Counted from the first letter of the stretch, positions 8,378 to 17,088 are shown. The stretch is 64,000 bases of DNA from Hellea sp039977295 (GCA_039977295.1 JBDWDN010000011.1:248001-312000); one strand, 5' to 3'. Numbers and translations are program-made. Notes: generated by a model from the sequence alone, not told the origin.

Positions 8378-9586
8378 ATGAAGCTACTTAATAAGATGAT
8401 GAGCCGTTTTGTTAAAACCGGGCAACTCACGATCATAGATGTTGATGGAAATCCGCATGTGCATGGCCCTGGCGGAGAGCCATCGGCGACGGTTCGGCTC
8501 ACCGATAAAAAACTTTACCGCTCGCTATTTTTTAATCCTGAACTCAAAGCGGGTGAAGCCTATATGGACGGCACGTTGATTTGCGAAGAGGGCGGCATTC
8601 GCGGATTTCTCAAGCTGTTTTCTATCAATGCCTCTAATCTAAGAGGGCAGGGCCACCAGAAACGCTTGCGTAAATTTTATAAAAAAGTGAAACGCTTTCA
8701 TCAAAGCAACACGCTGATCACAGCCAAGCAAAATGTCGCCCATCATTACGATATTTCCAATGACATGTATAAGCTCTTCCTTGATGAAGATATGCAATAT
8801 TCCTGCGGTTATCATGCGACGCCAGATGTTTCCCTTGCCGAGGCACAGCGTGCGAAAAAAGCTCACGTTGCCGCGAAACTAAACCTACAGCCCGGCAATA
8901 CAGTGCTAGATATTGGCTGTGGTTGGGGCGGTCTCGCGCTTTATATTGCGGAGAATTTCGACGTCCATGTAACGGGCGTGACGCTCTCAAAAGAGCAGCA
9001 TGCTTTGGCAACGGCGCGGATAGCTGAACGCGGGCTCGAAGGGAAAGTCGAATTTGTCCTTAGCGATTATCGTGATTTAGATGGCCCCTTTGACCGCATT
9101 GTATCCTACGGTATGTTCGAGCAAGTCGGCGTCCCGCATTTCCTAGAGTTTTTCACCAAGGTTTCAGATTTAATGGCCGATGATGGCTGTATGCTGCTTC
9201 ATTCCATTGGCCGTAAAGGCGGTCCAGGCTCGACAGCGCGCTGGATACGTAAATATATTTTCCCTGGCGGCTATTCACCTGCGCTATCGGAAACATTGGC
9301 CGAGATTGAAAAATCTGGCCTTTGGGTGACGGATATTGAAATTTTGCGAATCCATTATGCTGAAACATTGCGGCATTGGGATGATAATTTCCAAGCCAAG
9401 CGCGACCAGGTCGCCGAAATGTTTGATGAGCGTTTCTGCCGTATGTGGGAGTTTTACCTTATCGTTAGCGAATATTCCTTCCGTTATAGCAAGAATATGA
9501 ATTTCCAAATTCAAATGTCAAAGTCAGTCAATGCCTTGCCAATCACGCGCGATTACATGATAGAAGCCGAACGTAAGCTCAGCTGA
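8378..9586 (+). CDS. cfa: Cyclopropane-fatty-acyl-phospholipid synthase family methyltransferase
   Basis: A 402-residue class I SAM methyltransferase with the CFA-synthase architecture. An N-terminal lipid-binding domain (about 1-110) is followed by the HHYDISNDMYKLFLDEDMQYSCGY block near 122-145 and the SAM-binding loop VLDIGCGWGG at 176-185. The C-terminal YSFRYSKNMNFQIQM region is also typical. The enzyme adds a methylene group across acyl-chain double bonds of membrane lipids. Some homologues methylate other lipid groups. Its place downstream of a lipid head-group cluster fits a membrane-modification role. It is separated by 56 bases from the gene before and could have its own promoter. 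Confidence 0.87.
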   Translation: MKLLNKMMSRFVKTGQLTIIDVDGNPHVHGPGGEPSATVRLTDKKLYRSLFFNPELKAGEAYMDGTLICEEGGIRGFLKLFSINASNLRGQGHQKRLRKFYKKVKRFHQSNTLITAKQNVAHHYDISNDMYKLFLDEDMQYSCGYHATPDVSLAEAQRAKKAHVAAKLNLQPGNTVLDIGCGWGGLALYIAENFDVHVTGVTLSKEQHALATARIAERGLEGKVEFVLSDYRDLDGPFDRIVSYGMFEQVGVPHFLEFFTKVSDLMADDGCMLLHSIGRKGGPGSTARWIRKYIFPGGYSPALSETLAEIEKSGLWVTDIEILRIHYAETLRHWDDNFQAKRDQVAEMFDERFCRMWEFYLIVSEYSFRYSKNMNFQIQMSKSVNALPITRDYMIEAERKLS

Positions 9587-9605
9587 CACCTAACTAAGAG
9601 TTCTC

Positions 9606-10418
9606 ATGGCCTCGACTGTCGAAAAACCAAAAAACCTGTCCAACCCGCGCCGGGCGTTTGTTAAAAAGACCGGCAAGAAACTTGTGCGCAGGATTGCTAA
9701 GTTTCAGTCCAAGCAATCTACGGTGCCAGACACGCCTAAAGTTGAGAATAGCTATTTTCCTTTCCTCAAAGACTTTACTGATAACTGGGAGACTATTCAG
9801 GCAGAAGCAAAAGAGGTTCTGAAGTTTCGCGACGTTATTCCAGGCTTTCAAGATATATCGCCGGATCAATACCGCCTTGCCACGGAAAATAATTGGAAGA
9901 CCTTTGTTATTTTTGGCTTTGGCGAGCGGCTTGAGAAAAATGCCGCTCTTGCGCCCAAGACCTCGGACATTCTCGAAGGCGTCCCGAATTTGCAAACGGC
10001 AATGTTTTCGATCCTCGCGCCAGGCTATCATATCCCTGCGCATAAAGGCGTCACCAAGGGTATTTTGCGATCGCATATCGGCCTCATCATTCCCAAAGAC
10101 CGTGAGAAATGCCGCATTCGCGTGGACGAGACCATCACAGCTTGGAAAGAGGGCGAAATATTTGTCTTTGACGATACATATGAGCATGAAGTCTGGAACG
10201 ATACGGATGAAGAGCGGGTTATCCTGCTCTTTGACTTTGACCGCCCCATGAAATTTTGGGGCCGTTTCTTGAACAAAGCTTTCCTTCAAATCATGAAATT
10301 AACGGCCTTTTACCAAGACCCCAAAAAGAATTTGCAAACAGCAGAAGAACGGTTGGAGGCGGCGATACGTCAAGCCGATGCCAATATGGAAGCTATGAGC
10401 GAACCTGCCGAGTCTTAA
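9606..10418 (+). CDS. Aspartyl/asparaginyl beta-hydroxylase (LpxO-like) family dioxygenase
   Basis: A 270-residue Fe(II)/2-oxoglutarate dioxygenase of the AspH/LpxO family. The active-site residues can be placed by spacing. H146 (PAHKG) and H194 (TYEHEVWN) should bind iron. R155, H157 and R204 should bind 2-oxoglutarate. The 11-residue step H146 to H157 and the 10-residue step H194 to R204 match those recalled for human AspH. LpxO-type members hydroxylate the alpha carbon of lipid A acyl chains. Here the neighbours (acyltransferase, CFA synthase, lipid flippase) suggest an acyl chain as substrate. The basic N-terminus (about residues 6-35) has no membrane segment, unlike some LpxO proteins. 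Confidence 0.82.
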   Translation: MASTVEKPKNLSNPRRAFVKKTGKKLVRRIAKFQSKQSTVPDTPKVENSYFPFLKDFTDNWETIQAEAKEVLKFRDVIPGFQDISPDQYRLATENNWKTFVIFGFGERLEKNAALAPKTSDILEGVPNLQTAMFSILAPGYHIPAHKGVTKGILRSHIGLIIPKDREKCRIRVDETITAWKEGEIFVFDDTYEHEVWNDTDEERVILLFDFDRPMKFWGRFLNKAFLQIMKLTAFYQDPKKNLQTAEERLEAAIRQADANMEAMSEPAES

Positions 10419-10511
10419 AAATATTTCAACCCCAGTTTACCTTCATAGGGGAAGCGGGTTGCAAAATGAGGCATTAATTGCCAAGCTTTCTGTAAAACGG
10501 AGGCGAAAAAC

Positions 10512-12584
10512 ATGGCATTCATTCACGAATTTCTTCCTTTTCTAAAACAAAACATCTTGCGCATTGCGGCGTGCGGCGGGTTAATGATGTCTGTGATAAG
10601 CATGGCGGCCACGGCGCATGAAACTAGCCCTGCGGAATCTGCATTCACGATTGATAGCTTAATGTCGATGAAATCAGTTAGTGATGTAAAGATTAGCCCA
10701 GATGGATTATGGGTGGCTTACGTCGTTAAGAGGATGGACGAAGACAAAGATAAGTCTTTTTCGCAAATTTGGATAAGCTCCATAGAAGGGGGCGATCCTA
10801 TCCCCATGACGGCCAGCTATAGAAACGCTTCCTCTCCGCGTTGGAGCCCAGACGGAAAAGACTTGGCCTTTTTGGGTGTAAGAGGTGTGGATGAGGATGC
10901 CAAAGCACAGATTTGGCTTTTGGACCGACGCGGGGGCGAAGCGCGGCAACATAGTTCTGTGAAACAAGGCGTTAATTCTTTCGCCTATTCGCCCTCAGGC
11001 GATCAGATGGTTTTAGTCGTAAAGGATGCTAAGCCAGATGCAGACCCAGATGATAAAGATAAAGACGGAAGCAAAAAGGGCGAGGATAAAGCCGAACCGT
11101 GGGTGATTGACCGGTTGCAATTCAAACGTGATTATGTCGGCTACCTTGATCGTCGGCGCACGCATTTATATCTTTTCGATGGCGAAAAAGACCCTATACA
11201 AATTACCAGCGGAGACTATGACGACGCTAACCCGGTTTGGAGCCCAGATGGAGATAAAATCGCTTTTGTTTCCAAACGCGAAGGCGATCCAGATTCCAAC
11301 GATAATAGCGATATTTGGACCGTTGACGCGGCGGCTCATTCTAAATCAACGCCGCTTGTTCAAGTTACCGATAATACAGGCCCAGACTCATCTCCGGTGT
11401 GGTCTCCAGATGGACAATCCATCGCTTATATCACGTCAACTCAGCCCGAAAAACTCTGGTATGATGTTGACCAATTGGCGGTTACGGCGGCTGATGGACG
11501 CGGGGGCGCTCGCATTCTGATGAAGGATTACGACCGGTTCGTTTACGCGCCAGCCTTCGCGCCCGACGGGAAATCAATTTATGCCTTGGCCCGTGATGGG
11601 GGCGACGGTTTGCTTATTAACGTTGATCTTAAGACGGGCGCTCGGAAAGTGGAGAGCTCACCTGATACGGTTACGCGTGAATTTGACATCGCAAATAACG
11701 AAACGATTGCCTATTTACGCTCGTCCCATGAGGATCCTTATGATGTCTATGCCCGTAAGGGCTCCGGCAGTCTGCGTTTAACGAAGCTGAATAAAGAGAT
11801 ATTGGGGGGCCTCAATCTTGCGCGCGTAGAGCGGCTAAAAGTCAAAGGGTGGCAAGGTGAGGACGTTGAAAGCTTCATATATTACCCTCATGATTATGAA
11901 GAAGGTGAACGTTATCCCGTCATTTTTAACTTTCACGGCGGACCCGTTAGTCAGCATGATTCAAGCTTTGATAATTGGGGGCAATTATATGCCGCCCAAG
12001 GCTATATAGCGGTATTGCCAAATCCACATGGATCATCAGGGTATGGCGAGGCATTTTCCTATGCTTTGAACCAGCAATGGGGAACCCCAGACTTTGCTGA
12101 TATAGAGGCGATTACGGATTATCTGATTGATAATGATATTGCTGACGAGTCCCGCATCGGGATTGGCGGATGGTCCTATGGCGGCATATTGACAAATTAT
12201 ATGATTACCCAATCGACTCGATATACCGCGGCTGTCTCCGGGGCGAGCGAGGTGAACCACAGGGCCAATTATGGTCATGATATTTACCAACATTATTGGG
12301 AAGCGGAGCTTGGATTGCCGTGGGAGAATATAGAAGGGTGGGAGCGCATGAACCCCTTCAATGATCTCGGAAAGGTAACAACGCCCACATTAGTGATCGG
12401 CGGTCATGTTGACTGGAATGTACCGATACAGAACTCTGAACAGCTTTATCAAGCTCTGAAACGTATTGGCACGCCAACCCAGCTTGTTGTCTATCCGAAC
12501 GAACATCATGGCATTAGCCGGCCTAGCTTTGTGCGTGATCGCTATGATCGCTATCTTGATTGGTACGAGAAATACTTAGACTGA
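10512..12584 (+). CDS. Exported S9 (prolyl oligopeptidase) family peptidase
   Basis: 690 residues. An N-terminal signal/hydrophobic segment ends near AATAHE. A TolB/WD40-like beta-propeller follows with repeated SPDG..VAY, SPDGKDLAF, SPDGDKIAF and SPDGQSIAYI blades (about residues 50-400). The alpha/beta-hydrolase domain is C-terminal. The serine nucleophile lies in GGWSYGG, the aspartate in GGHVDWNVP and the histidine in NEHHG, in the correct order. This is the acylaminoacyl/dipeptidyl peptidase type (S9C) that cleaves short peptides in the periplasm. An insert of charged residues (DPDDKDKDGSKKGEDK) in the propeller is common in marine members. RBS GGAGG lies at 10500-10504. Confidence 0.88.
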   Translation: MAFIHEFLPFLKQNILRIAACGGLMMSVISMAATAHETSPAESAFTIDSLMSMKSVSDVKISPDGLWVAYVVKRMDEDKDKSFSQIWISSIEGGDPIPMTASYRNASSPRWSPDGKDLAFLGVRGVDEDAKAQIWLLDRRGGEARQHSSVKQGVNSFAYSPSGDQMVLVVKDAKPDADPDDKDKDGSKKGEDKAEPWVIDRLQFKRDYVGYLDRRRTHLYLFDGEKDPIQITSGDYDDANPVWSPDGDKIAFVSKREGDPDSNDNSDIWTVDAAAHSKSTPLVQVTDNTGPDSSPVWSPDGQSIAYITSTQPEKLWYDVDQLAVTAADGRGGARILMKDYDRFVYAPAFAPDGKSIYALARDGGDGLLINVDLKTGARKVESSPDTVTREFDIANNETIAYLRSSHEDPYDVYARKGSGSLRLTKLNKEILGGLNLARVERLKVKGWQGEDVESFIYYPHDYEEGERYPVIFNFHGGPVSQHDSSFDNWGQLYAAQGYIAVLPNPHGSSGYGEAFSYALNQQWGTPDFADIEAITDYLIDNDIADESRIGIGGWSYGGILTNYMITQSTRYTAAVSGASEVNHRANYGHDIYQHYWEAELGLPWENIEGWERMNPFNDLGKVTTPTLVIGGHVDWNVPIQNSEQLYQALKRIGTPTQLVVYPNEHHGISRPSFVRDRYDRYLDWYEKYLD

Positions 12585-12612
12585 GGGTGCGTCCAACTTA
12601 AGAATAACTGCT

Positions 12613-13146
12613 CTAATGCGGCGTAAATGAGTAAATCAGCCTTGCGTCACAATTTGCAGAATGAGAGTCTGACAATCCGCATTCCGCCTCTGATATGTCC
12701 AAAAACAAACCTGGCTGCGCCGGGTCGTAATCGCGTGTGAAGGCTAAAACTGTACCGGCGCTGAAATTTTCGAGATCTTGCGCTAGAGCTAAAGCGAATA
12801 TGCTTTCTTGGTCTGCTGTTATAGCAATGAAGGTGCGAGGCAGGGCGGCCCTTAGGGCGGCGGCGTTTTGCGGCCAATCAAACACAGCGACGTGGCGAAT
12901 GGGGCGGTTCATATAGGCGTTTAACGGGCCACGCATATTGGCGCGCTCGCCGCTGAGGAGCCAAATCTCGTCCGTCTCTAAGGCTGCGGCGATTTTATGT
13001 ATTGAGGCTTGGCGCGGGATGTGTCCGCCGCGCTCCCAATTGGCAACGGTAGATTGCCCGACGCCGCAAGCCTTGGCCAATAGATATTGCGACAAGCCTA
13101 ATGCTTTTCGGCGTGATTTAATGCGGTCGTGGATATTTGCGGGCAT
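12613..13146 (-). CDS. XRE-family transcriptional regulator
   Basis: A 177-residue regulator. Residues about 5-65 form a Cro/CI helix-turn-helix (GLSQYLLAKACGVGQSTVANWERGGHIP). The rest is a C-terminal domain that could be a degenerate S24/LexA-like sensor, but no catalytic Ser/Lys pair is evident. It converges on the S9 peptidase gene. A long inverted repeat ends immediately upstream of its start codon, so autoregulation is likely. The neighbouring 66-residue gene is read away from it and may share that control. No phage genes are nearby, so it looks like a resident regulator. Confidence 0.78.
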   Translation of the reverse strand: MPANIHDRIKSRRKALGLSQYLLAKACGVGQSTVANWERGGHIPRQASIHKIAAALETDEIWLLSGERANMRGPLNAYMNRPIRHVAVFDWPQNAAALRAALPRTFIAITADQESIFALALAQDLENFSAGTVLAFTRDYDPAQPGLFLDISEAECGLSDSHSANCDARLIYSFTPH

Positions 13147-13148
13147 GT

Positions 13149-13190
13149 TATCTCATTAAATATTTGTTTATCAAATAATTTGGTGAGATA
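13149..13190. promoter_or_regulatory. Long inverted repeat, probable operator of the XRE regulator
   Basis: The arms at 13149-13166 (TATCTCATTAAATATTTG) and 13172-13190 are inverted copies with two substitutions and a one-base gap, separated by a 5-base spacer. The site lies two bases upstream of the start codon of the XRE gene at 12613-13146, so a bound dimer would block its promoter or ribosome access. Confidence 0.65.
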
Positions 13191-13469
13191 GCCCTACTGC
13201 AATAAAGGTAACATGCAAAGAGTAAATGTTACAGTTTATAACAGTTAATTACATGTTTTCCACGTTATTTTCGGGGGATAGCACGCTCAACATGAACGAA
13301 ATCTGAAAGCGGCTCTCACATCTGTGTTACAAAAAAGTTATTCGAAAAACGAATTATTTTCCTTGAAATTTTCTTTCAAAATATCTATCTGCAAGTCACG
13401 GGTGGAAACCTTCGTTTCACCGCGCTCAAGTCAGGGACGGCTAGGCGCATAATTATAAAGAGGATTGTC
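13191..13469. other. Intergenic region with small hairpins, leader of the 66-residue gene
   Basis: There is no convincing reading frame. Two short inverted repeats are visible: ATTCG-AAAAA-CGAAT near 13341-13355 and GGTGGAAAC-CTTC-GTTTCACC at 13401-13421. The second lies about 50 bases before the start codon of the small gene and could be a leader structure. No known riboswitch or small RNA was recognised. Confidence 0.4.
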
Positions 13470-13670
13470 ATGAAAGGCGATTATTGCACTAAGGAAGGCG
13501 CTGAGCGTCTTAAAGATCAAATCGAAGCCTATTGGGCGGAACGCGGACATGACGTACGCGTCAATCTCATCAATGGCGGGTTTTTGGCCTCCATGCGCTC
13601 TGCGCGCACAGATGTTCGTTCGAACCTTATTAATGGGGTACCGACGCGCTCTACTGAAAATTTTGCTTAG
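13470..13670 (+). CDS. Small conserved-looking protein with an internal repeat
   Basis: 66 residues starting MKGDYCTKEGAERLKDQIEAYWAERGHDVRV. I recall similar small unannotated proteins in other alphaproteobacteria, with no known function. The second half has an internal duplication: DVRVNLINGG and DVRSNLINGV about 22 residues apart, linked by FLASMRSART. RBS AGAGGA at 13458-13463 fits the ATG. The gene is followed by two terminator-like hairpins, which supports its being a real, separately transcribed unit. There is no signal peptide or membrane segment, so it should be cytoplasmic. Confidence 0.7.
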   Translation: MKGDYCTKEGAERLKDQIEAYWAERGHDVRVNLINGGFLASMRSARTDVRSNLINGVPTRSTENFA

Positions 13671-13701
13671 TTTGAATTATACTAATTCAGCATAATGCTT
13701 C

Positions 13702-13730
13702 AAAAAACGCACACCCTTAGCGCGTTTTTT
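13702..13730. terminator. Bidirectional terminator-like hairpin
   Basis: Perfect 9-bp inverted repeat AAAAAACGC (13702-13710) / GCGTTTTTT (13722-13730) with an 11-base loop. The A/T ends give a U-tract in both directions. It lies between the 66-residue gene and the convergent gph gene. Confidence 0.7.
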
Positions 13731-13758
13731 TAGGACCAAGTCTATTGATCAAAATTCA

Positions 13759-13782
13759 CAGCGCTCCGGCGCTGTTTTTTTT
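13759..13782 (+). terminator. Rho-independent terminator
   Basis: CAGCGC-TCCG-GCGCTG stem-loop (13759-13774) followed by eight T. It ends the plus-strand transcript of the small gene. The T-tract runs into the stop codon of the convergent gph gene. Confidence 0.75.
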
Positions 13783-14455
13783 ATGCAATCAACTCCGCTA
13801 TCGCCGCGGGCACATCACGAAAGTTTTGCAAGATACGGTCAGCGCCTAATTTGATAACGGGTATCGTAGAATAGCCGTAAGTCATAACAATGCAGGGGGC
13901 TTTGGCATTGTGCGCGGCGAGAACATCGGGACGGCTATCTCCAACCATTATAATCCTGCGGTGATGACCCCGGTGACCCACTGCTTTCCAAATATGATCG
14001 GCATAGGGTTTATTGCGGGCTAGGTCATCGCTCCCGACAGTTCTAACAAAAAGGGACGATAGGCCTAGCTCTTCCATGAGAGGTCTGGCGAGGTAGCCAG
14101 GTTTATTCGTGCAAATTGAGAGCTCAGCGCCGCTTTGCTTTAAAGCTTTCAGCGTATCTACAACGCCAGGGAAGGGCGTGCTCAGTTGACAAATATTTTC
14201 GGCGTAGACGTCTAGAAACAGCTCTCGCAACTCATCAATTCGGGCATCAGGCACGATGTGTCCCGCGCGAGACAATGCCCCTGTGATCAGAGCGCGGGCG
14301 CCAAAGCCGACGGCTTTTCTAGCCTCATCGAAATCCGTTTTCGGGAGAGACTCCTGCGCAATCACAGTATTGAGCACGCGCACGAGGTCGGGCGCTGTAT
14401 CAATCAACGTTCCATCAAGGTCGAAACAAACCGATAAATTTCCAAAAATCGCCAT
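13781..14455 (-). CDS. gph: Phosphoglycolate phosphatase-type HAD hydrolase
   Basis: A 224-residue HAD-IA phosphatase. Motif I is CFDLDGTLIDTAPDL, motif II is the SICTNKPG region, and motif IV is MVGDSRPDVLAAHNA. The DTAPDL continuation and the overall length match Gph, which removes the phosphate of 2-phosphoglycolate arising from DNA repair or oxygenation. ATG 14455 (MAIFGNLSVCFDLDGT) is preferred to an upstream in-frame ATG at 14494 because family members begin a few residues before motif I. No good ribosome site precedes either. It is divergent from glmU. Other HAD-IA substrates cannot be excluded. Confidence 0.8.
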   Translation of the reverse strand: MAIFGNLSVCFDLDGTLIDTAPDLVRVLNTVIAQESLPKTDFDEARKAVGFGARALITGALSRAGHIVPDARIDELRELFLDVYAENICQLSTPFPGVVDTLKALKQSGAELSICTNKPGYLARPLMEELGLSSLFVRTVGSDDLARNKPYADHIWKAVGHRGHHRRIIMVGDSRPDVLAAHNAKAPCIVMTYGYSTIPVIKLGADRILQNFRDVPAAIAELIA

Positions 14456-14564
14456 GAAATAACCAAAATAGAATCGTGCGTTAATCGTTACCATGGTTTA
14501 TGGCATGCCAACGTCAACCCTGCGAATCGTTAAAGTTCAGTGGGGACAGATAGGAGAAACGCAT

Positions 14565-15908
14565 ATGGCCACGCCCCGCGCCGCTGTTATTCTTGCTGCC
14601 GGCAAGTCTACACGTATGAAATCATCCCGTTCAAAAGTCCTGCATCACGTAGGGGGACGCTCTATGTTGTCATGGGTGGCTGATTTAGCGCGATCGGTTG
14701 GCGCGGATAAAATTGTCTGTGTTGTTGGCGAGGGGAACGCTGATGTTCGCCGCGCGGCCGAAGAGTTGGGCTTAGACATTGCGCTACAAGAACCTCAGCA
14801 GGGAACAGGCCACGCGGTTCTTTGCACCAAAGACGCTTTGTCAGGTTTTGAGGGCGATGTCGCGGTGCTATATGCGGATACGCCTTTCGTTAGAAAAGAA
14901 ACGCTAGAGCGTGTGTTTCAAAGCTTGGATAGAGGCGCTGATGTAACGGTCTTAGGCTTTGAACCTGAAGAACCTGGCTTTTATGGACGCCTGATCACAG
15001 AGGACGGCGAGTTGACTGCCATTGTCGAGGCGCGTGATGCCTCTAACGAGATTCTTGAAATTGGGCTTTGCAATAGCGGCGTGATGGCGGCGTCGACCCA
15101 AGATATGTTTTCAGCGTTAGAACGCGTGGGCAATAAAAACGTAAAGGGTGAATACTATCTAACCGACGTTGTTGAAATTCTTCGCGGCGACGGAAAAACG
15201 GCCCGGGCAATTACGGCAGATGCGAGTGAGGTGTTAGGCGTAAATTCGCGGCTCGATTTGGCCACGGCGGAGGTCTCTTTCCAAATGGGAATGCGGGACG
15301 CTATGCTGGCGAAGGGCGTGACATTGCGCGATCCGGATACGGTTTATTTTTCCTGGGATACGGCGATATCTGCCGACGCTGAAATTGGCGCGAACGTGGT
15401 TTTTGGCCCGGGCGTGAGCATTGCAAAACATGCTGTCATTCACCCATTTTGTCATCTTGAAGGGGCCAAAATTGGCGAAGGCGCTCAAATAGGGCCTTTT
15501 GCGCGATTGCGCCCTGGCACAGAAATGGGGGCCAATACCAAGGCTGGTAATTTCGTTGAAACGAAAAAAGCTAAAATTGGTAAGGGCAGTAAAATTAATC
15601 ATCTCTCTTATATTGGTGACGCCAAAGTGGGCGAGGGCGCAAATATTGGCGCGGGAACAATCACTTGTAATTATGATGGCTATTTCAAGCATAAAACTGA
15701 GATCGGGGACGGTGCTTTTGTCGGGACAAATTCATCATTGGTTGCCCCTGTTAAAATCGGAGAAGGGGCTTATCTGGGAAGCGGCGGCGTCATTACCAAA
15801 GACGTCCCAGCCGGTGCGCTCGCAGTAGCGCGCTCTGAGCAAGTGAATAAAGAGGGCTGGGCGGCGCGTTATAATGCGGCTCAGGCGAAACGGAAAGCAA
15901 AAAAATAA
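14565..15908 (+). CDS. glmU: Bifunctional GlmU (UDP-GlcNAc pyrophosphorylase / GlcN-1-P acetyltransferase)
   Basis: 447 residues. The uridylyltransferase domain (about 1-230) opens with AVILAAGKSTRMKS and contains GTGHAV and ADTPF. A left-handed beta-helix of hexapeptide repeats (about 260-440) carries the acetyl-CoA-dependent acetyltransferase, including NFVETKKAKIGKGSK and NHLSYIGDAKVG. It makes UDP-GlcNAc for peptidoglycan and LPS in the cytoplasm. ATG 14565 is chosen over an in-frame ATG at 14493 because AGGAG lies just upstream and the NTP loop then begins near residue 7. Its TAA shares a base with the start of rpiA (TAATG). Confidence 0.96.
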   Translation: MATPRAAVILAAGKSTRMKSSRSKVLHHVGGRSMLSWVADLARSVGADKIVCVVGEGNADVRRAAEELGLDIALQEPQQGTGHAVLCTKDALSGFEGDVAVLYADTPFVRKETLERVFQSLDRGADVTVLGFEPEEPGFYGRLITEDGELTAIVEARDASNEILEIGLCNSGVMAASTQDMFSALERVGNKNVKGEYYLTDVVEILRGDGKTARAITADASEVLGVNSRLDLATAEVSFQMGMRDAMLAKGVTLRDPDTVYFSWDTAISADAEIGANVVFGPGVSIAKHAVIHPFCHLEGAKIGEGAQIGPFARLRPGTEMGANTKAGNFVETKKAKIGKGSKINHLSYIGDAKVGEGANIGAGTITCNYDGYFKHKTEIGDGAFVGTNSSLVAPVKIGEGAYLGSGGVITKDVPAGALAVARSEQVNKEGWAARYNAAQAKRKAKK

Positions 15909-16612
15909 TGTCACAAGCAAAAGAAAACGCGGCGATGGCAGCGCTGGATTTCGTTGAAGACGGAATGACTTTGGGGCTCGGCTCTGGATCCACGGCTGAA
16001 ATATTTCTAGAGCGCCTAGGAGAGCGGATTGCAGGCGGGCTGAAGGTTCAAGGTATTCCAACATCACAGCGCACAGCAGATGTCGCTATCGAGAACGGGG
16101 TGCCCTTAGTCGAACCAGACAAGGTTGAGAGCATTCAATTAACGATTGACGGTGCGGACGAAGTTGACCCGCAATTCTCACTGATTAAGGGCGGCGGAGC
16201 TTGTCTATTGCGCGAGAAGATCATCGCCCATGCGTCGGACCGTATGGTGGTGATTGTCGATCAAAGCAAAATGGTTCAAATGCTAGGAGATTTTGCACTG
16301 CCAATCGAAGTTGATCCTTTTGGGATGGCGCTAACGGCCGAACAAATTTATGCCGCGCTGATGAAAAGCGGCTGCGAAAATACACAAACAGTTCTGCGGC
16401 AAAAGAAAGACGGCTCGGGCCCGCTTATCACCGATGGCGGCCATTATATTCTCGACAGCCGCTGCCGTAAAATTCCTAAACCCGCCGACACAGCGCAGCT
16501 CCTATCGCAAATTCCTGGGGTTATGGAACACGGCCTCTTCATCGATCTCGCAGATGTGATTATCATTGGAGAAACAGATCATGCCAAGGTGATGGAATTG
16601 GCGCGAGAGTAG
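15908..16612 (+). CDS. rpiA: Ribose-5-phosphate isomerase A
   Basis: A 234-residue RpiA. LGLGSGSTAEIFL near residue 20 is the phosphate-binding loop. TIDGADEVDP and LIKGGGACLLREKI carry the catalytic Asp/Glu/Lys region. It interconverts ribose-5-phosphate and ribulose-5-phosphate in the pentose phosphate pathway. It is translationally coupled to glmU. Linkage to a glutathione reductase gene downstream is common in alphaproteobacteria and fits a shared NADPH/redox theme. Confidence 0.96.
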   Translation: MSQAKENAAMAALDFVEDGMTLGLGSGSTAEIFLERLGERIAGGLKVQGIPTSQRTADVAIENGVPLVEPDKVESIQLTIDGADEVDPQFSLIKGGGACLLREKIIAHASDRMVVIVDQSKMVQMLGDFALPIEVDPFGMALTAEQIYAALMKSGCENTQTVLRQKKDGSGPLITDGGHYILDSRCRKIPKPADTAQLLSQIPGVMEHGLFIDLADVIIIGETDHAKVMELARE

Positions 16613-16632
16613 TCCCAGAGAGAGAAAACAAC

Positions 16633-17088
16633 ATGCTTTTGCTGCTAATGGTGGTTGCCGGGTTTGTAATGATTGCTGGCTATGTCATCCAATATTTGGC
16701 TTACAGGAAATCTGTAAAAGCTGATGAAGTTTGTAGACTGATGAATCTGGATGCCTATTTAGCTGAAGCATCCGAAAATGGGTATAGTAGCTCTGATAAA
16801 CCCTATTCCCGAGAGGTTTATTTTAATGAGGTAACTGGGTTAAGTGAAACCTATCATCGGAAATTATCCAATACTTTACATGAGCATCACAATCATGGTG
16901 ACTTATCCCAGAAAATAAAAAAATTAAAACAAAATCCAAATATGGACATTGACGCGTTGTTCCCAGGCTTCATGACAGAGGTTAGACGTGTCGCGCATGA
17001 CCTTAGCCTAGAAATTGATAACAAGCTTCGCAAAAGAGCGGCTAGTGATAGTCCGCACGCAAGCACAAAACGACGCCGTAGGAGATAG
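16633..17088 (+). CDS. Hypothetical protein with one N-terminal membrane anchor
   Basis: 151 residues with a hydrophobic helix at about 2-20 (LLLLMVVAGFVMIAGYVIQYL) and a long charged, probably helical and coiled cytoplasmic part that ends in a basic tail (KRRRRR). I do not recognise a family. It is more A+T-rich than rpiA and gor, between which it sits 20 and 3 bases away, so it is cotranscribed. Caulobacter-type genomes carry a different small exported protein in this slot, so this looks like a local replacement. Confidence 0.6.
   Translation: MLLLLMVVAGFVMIAGYVIQYLAYRKSVKADEVCRLMNLDAYLAEASENGYSSSDKPYSREVYFNEVTGLSETYHRKLSNTLHEHHNHGDLSQKIKKLKQNPNMDIDALFPGFMTEVRRVAHDLSLEIDNKLRKRAASDSPHASTKRRRRR

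Noticed and set aside
9594..10289. 231-codon open frame on the minus strand
   Set aside because: Antisense shadow of the AspH/LpxO-like gene, which has a complete active site.
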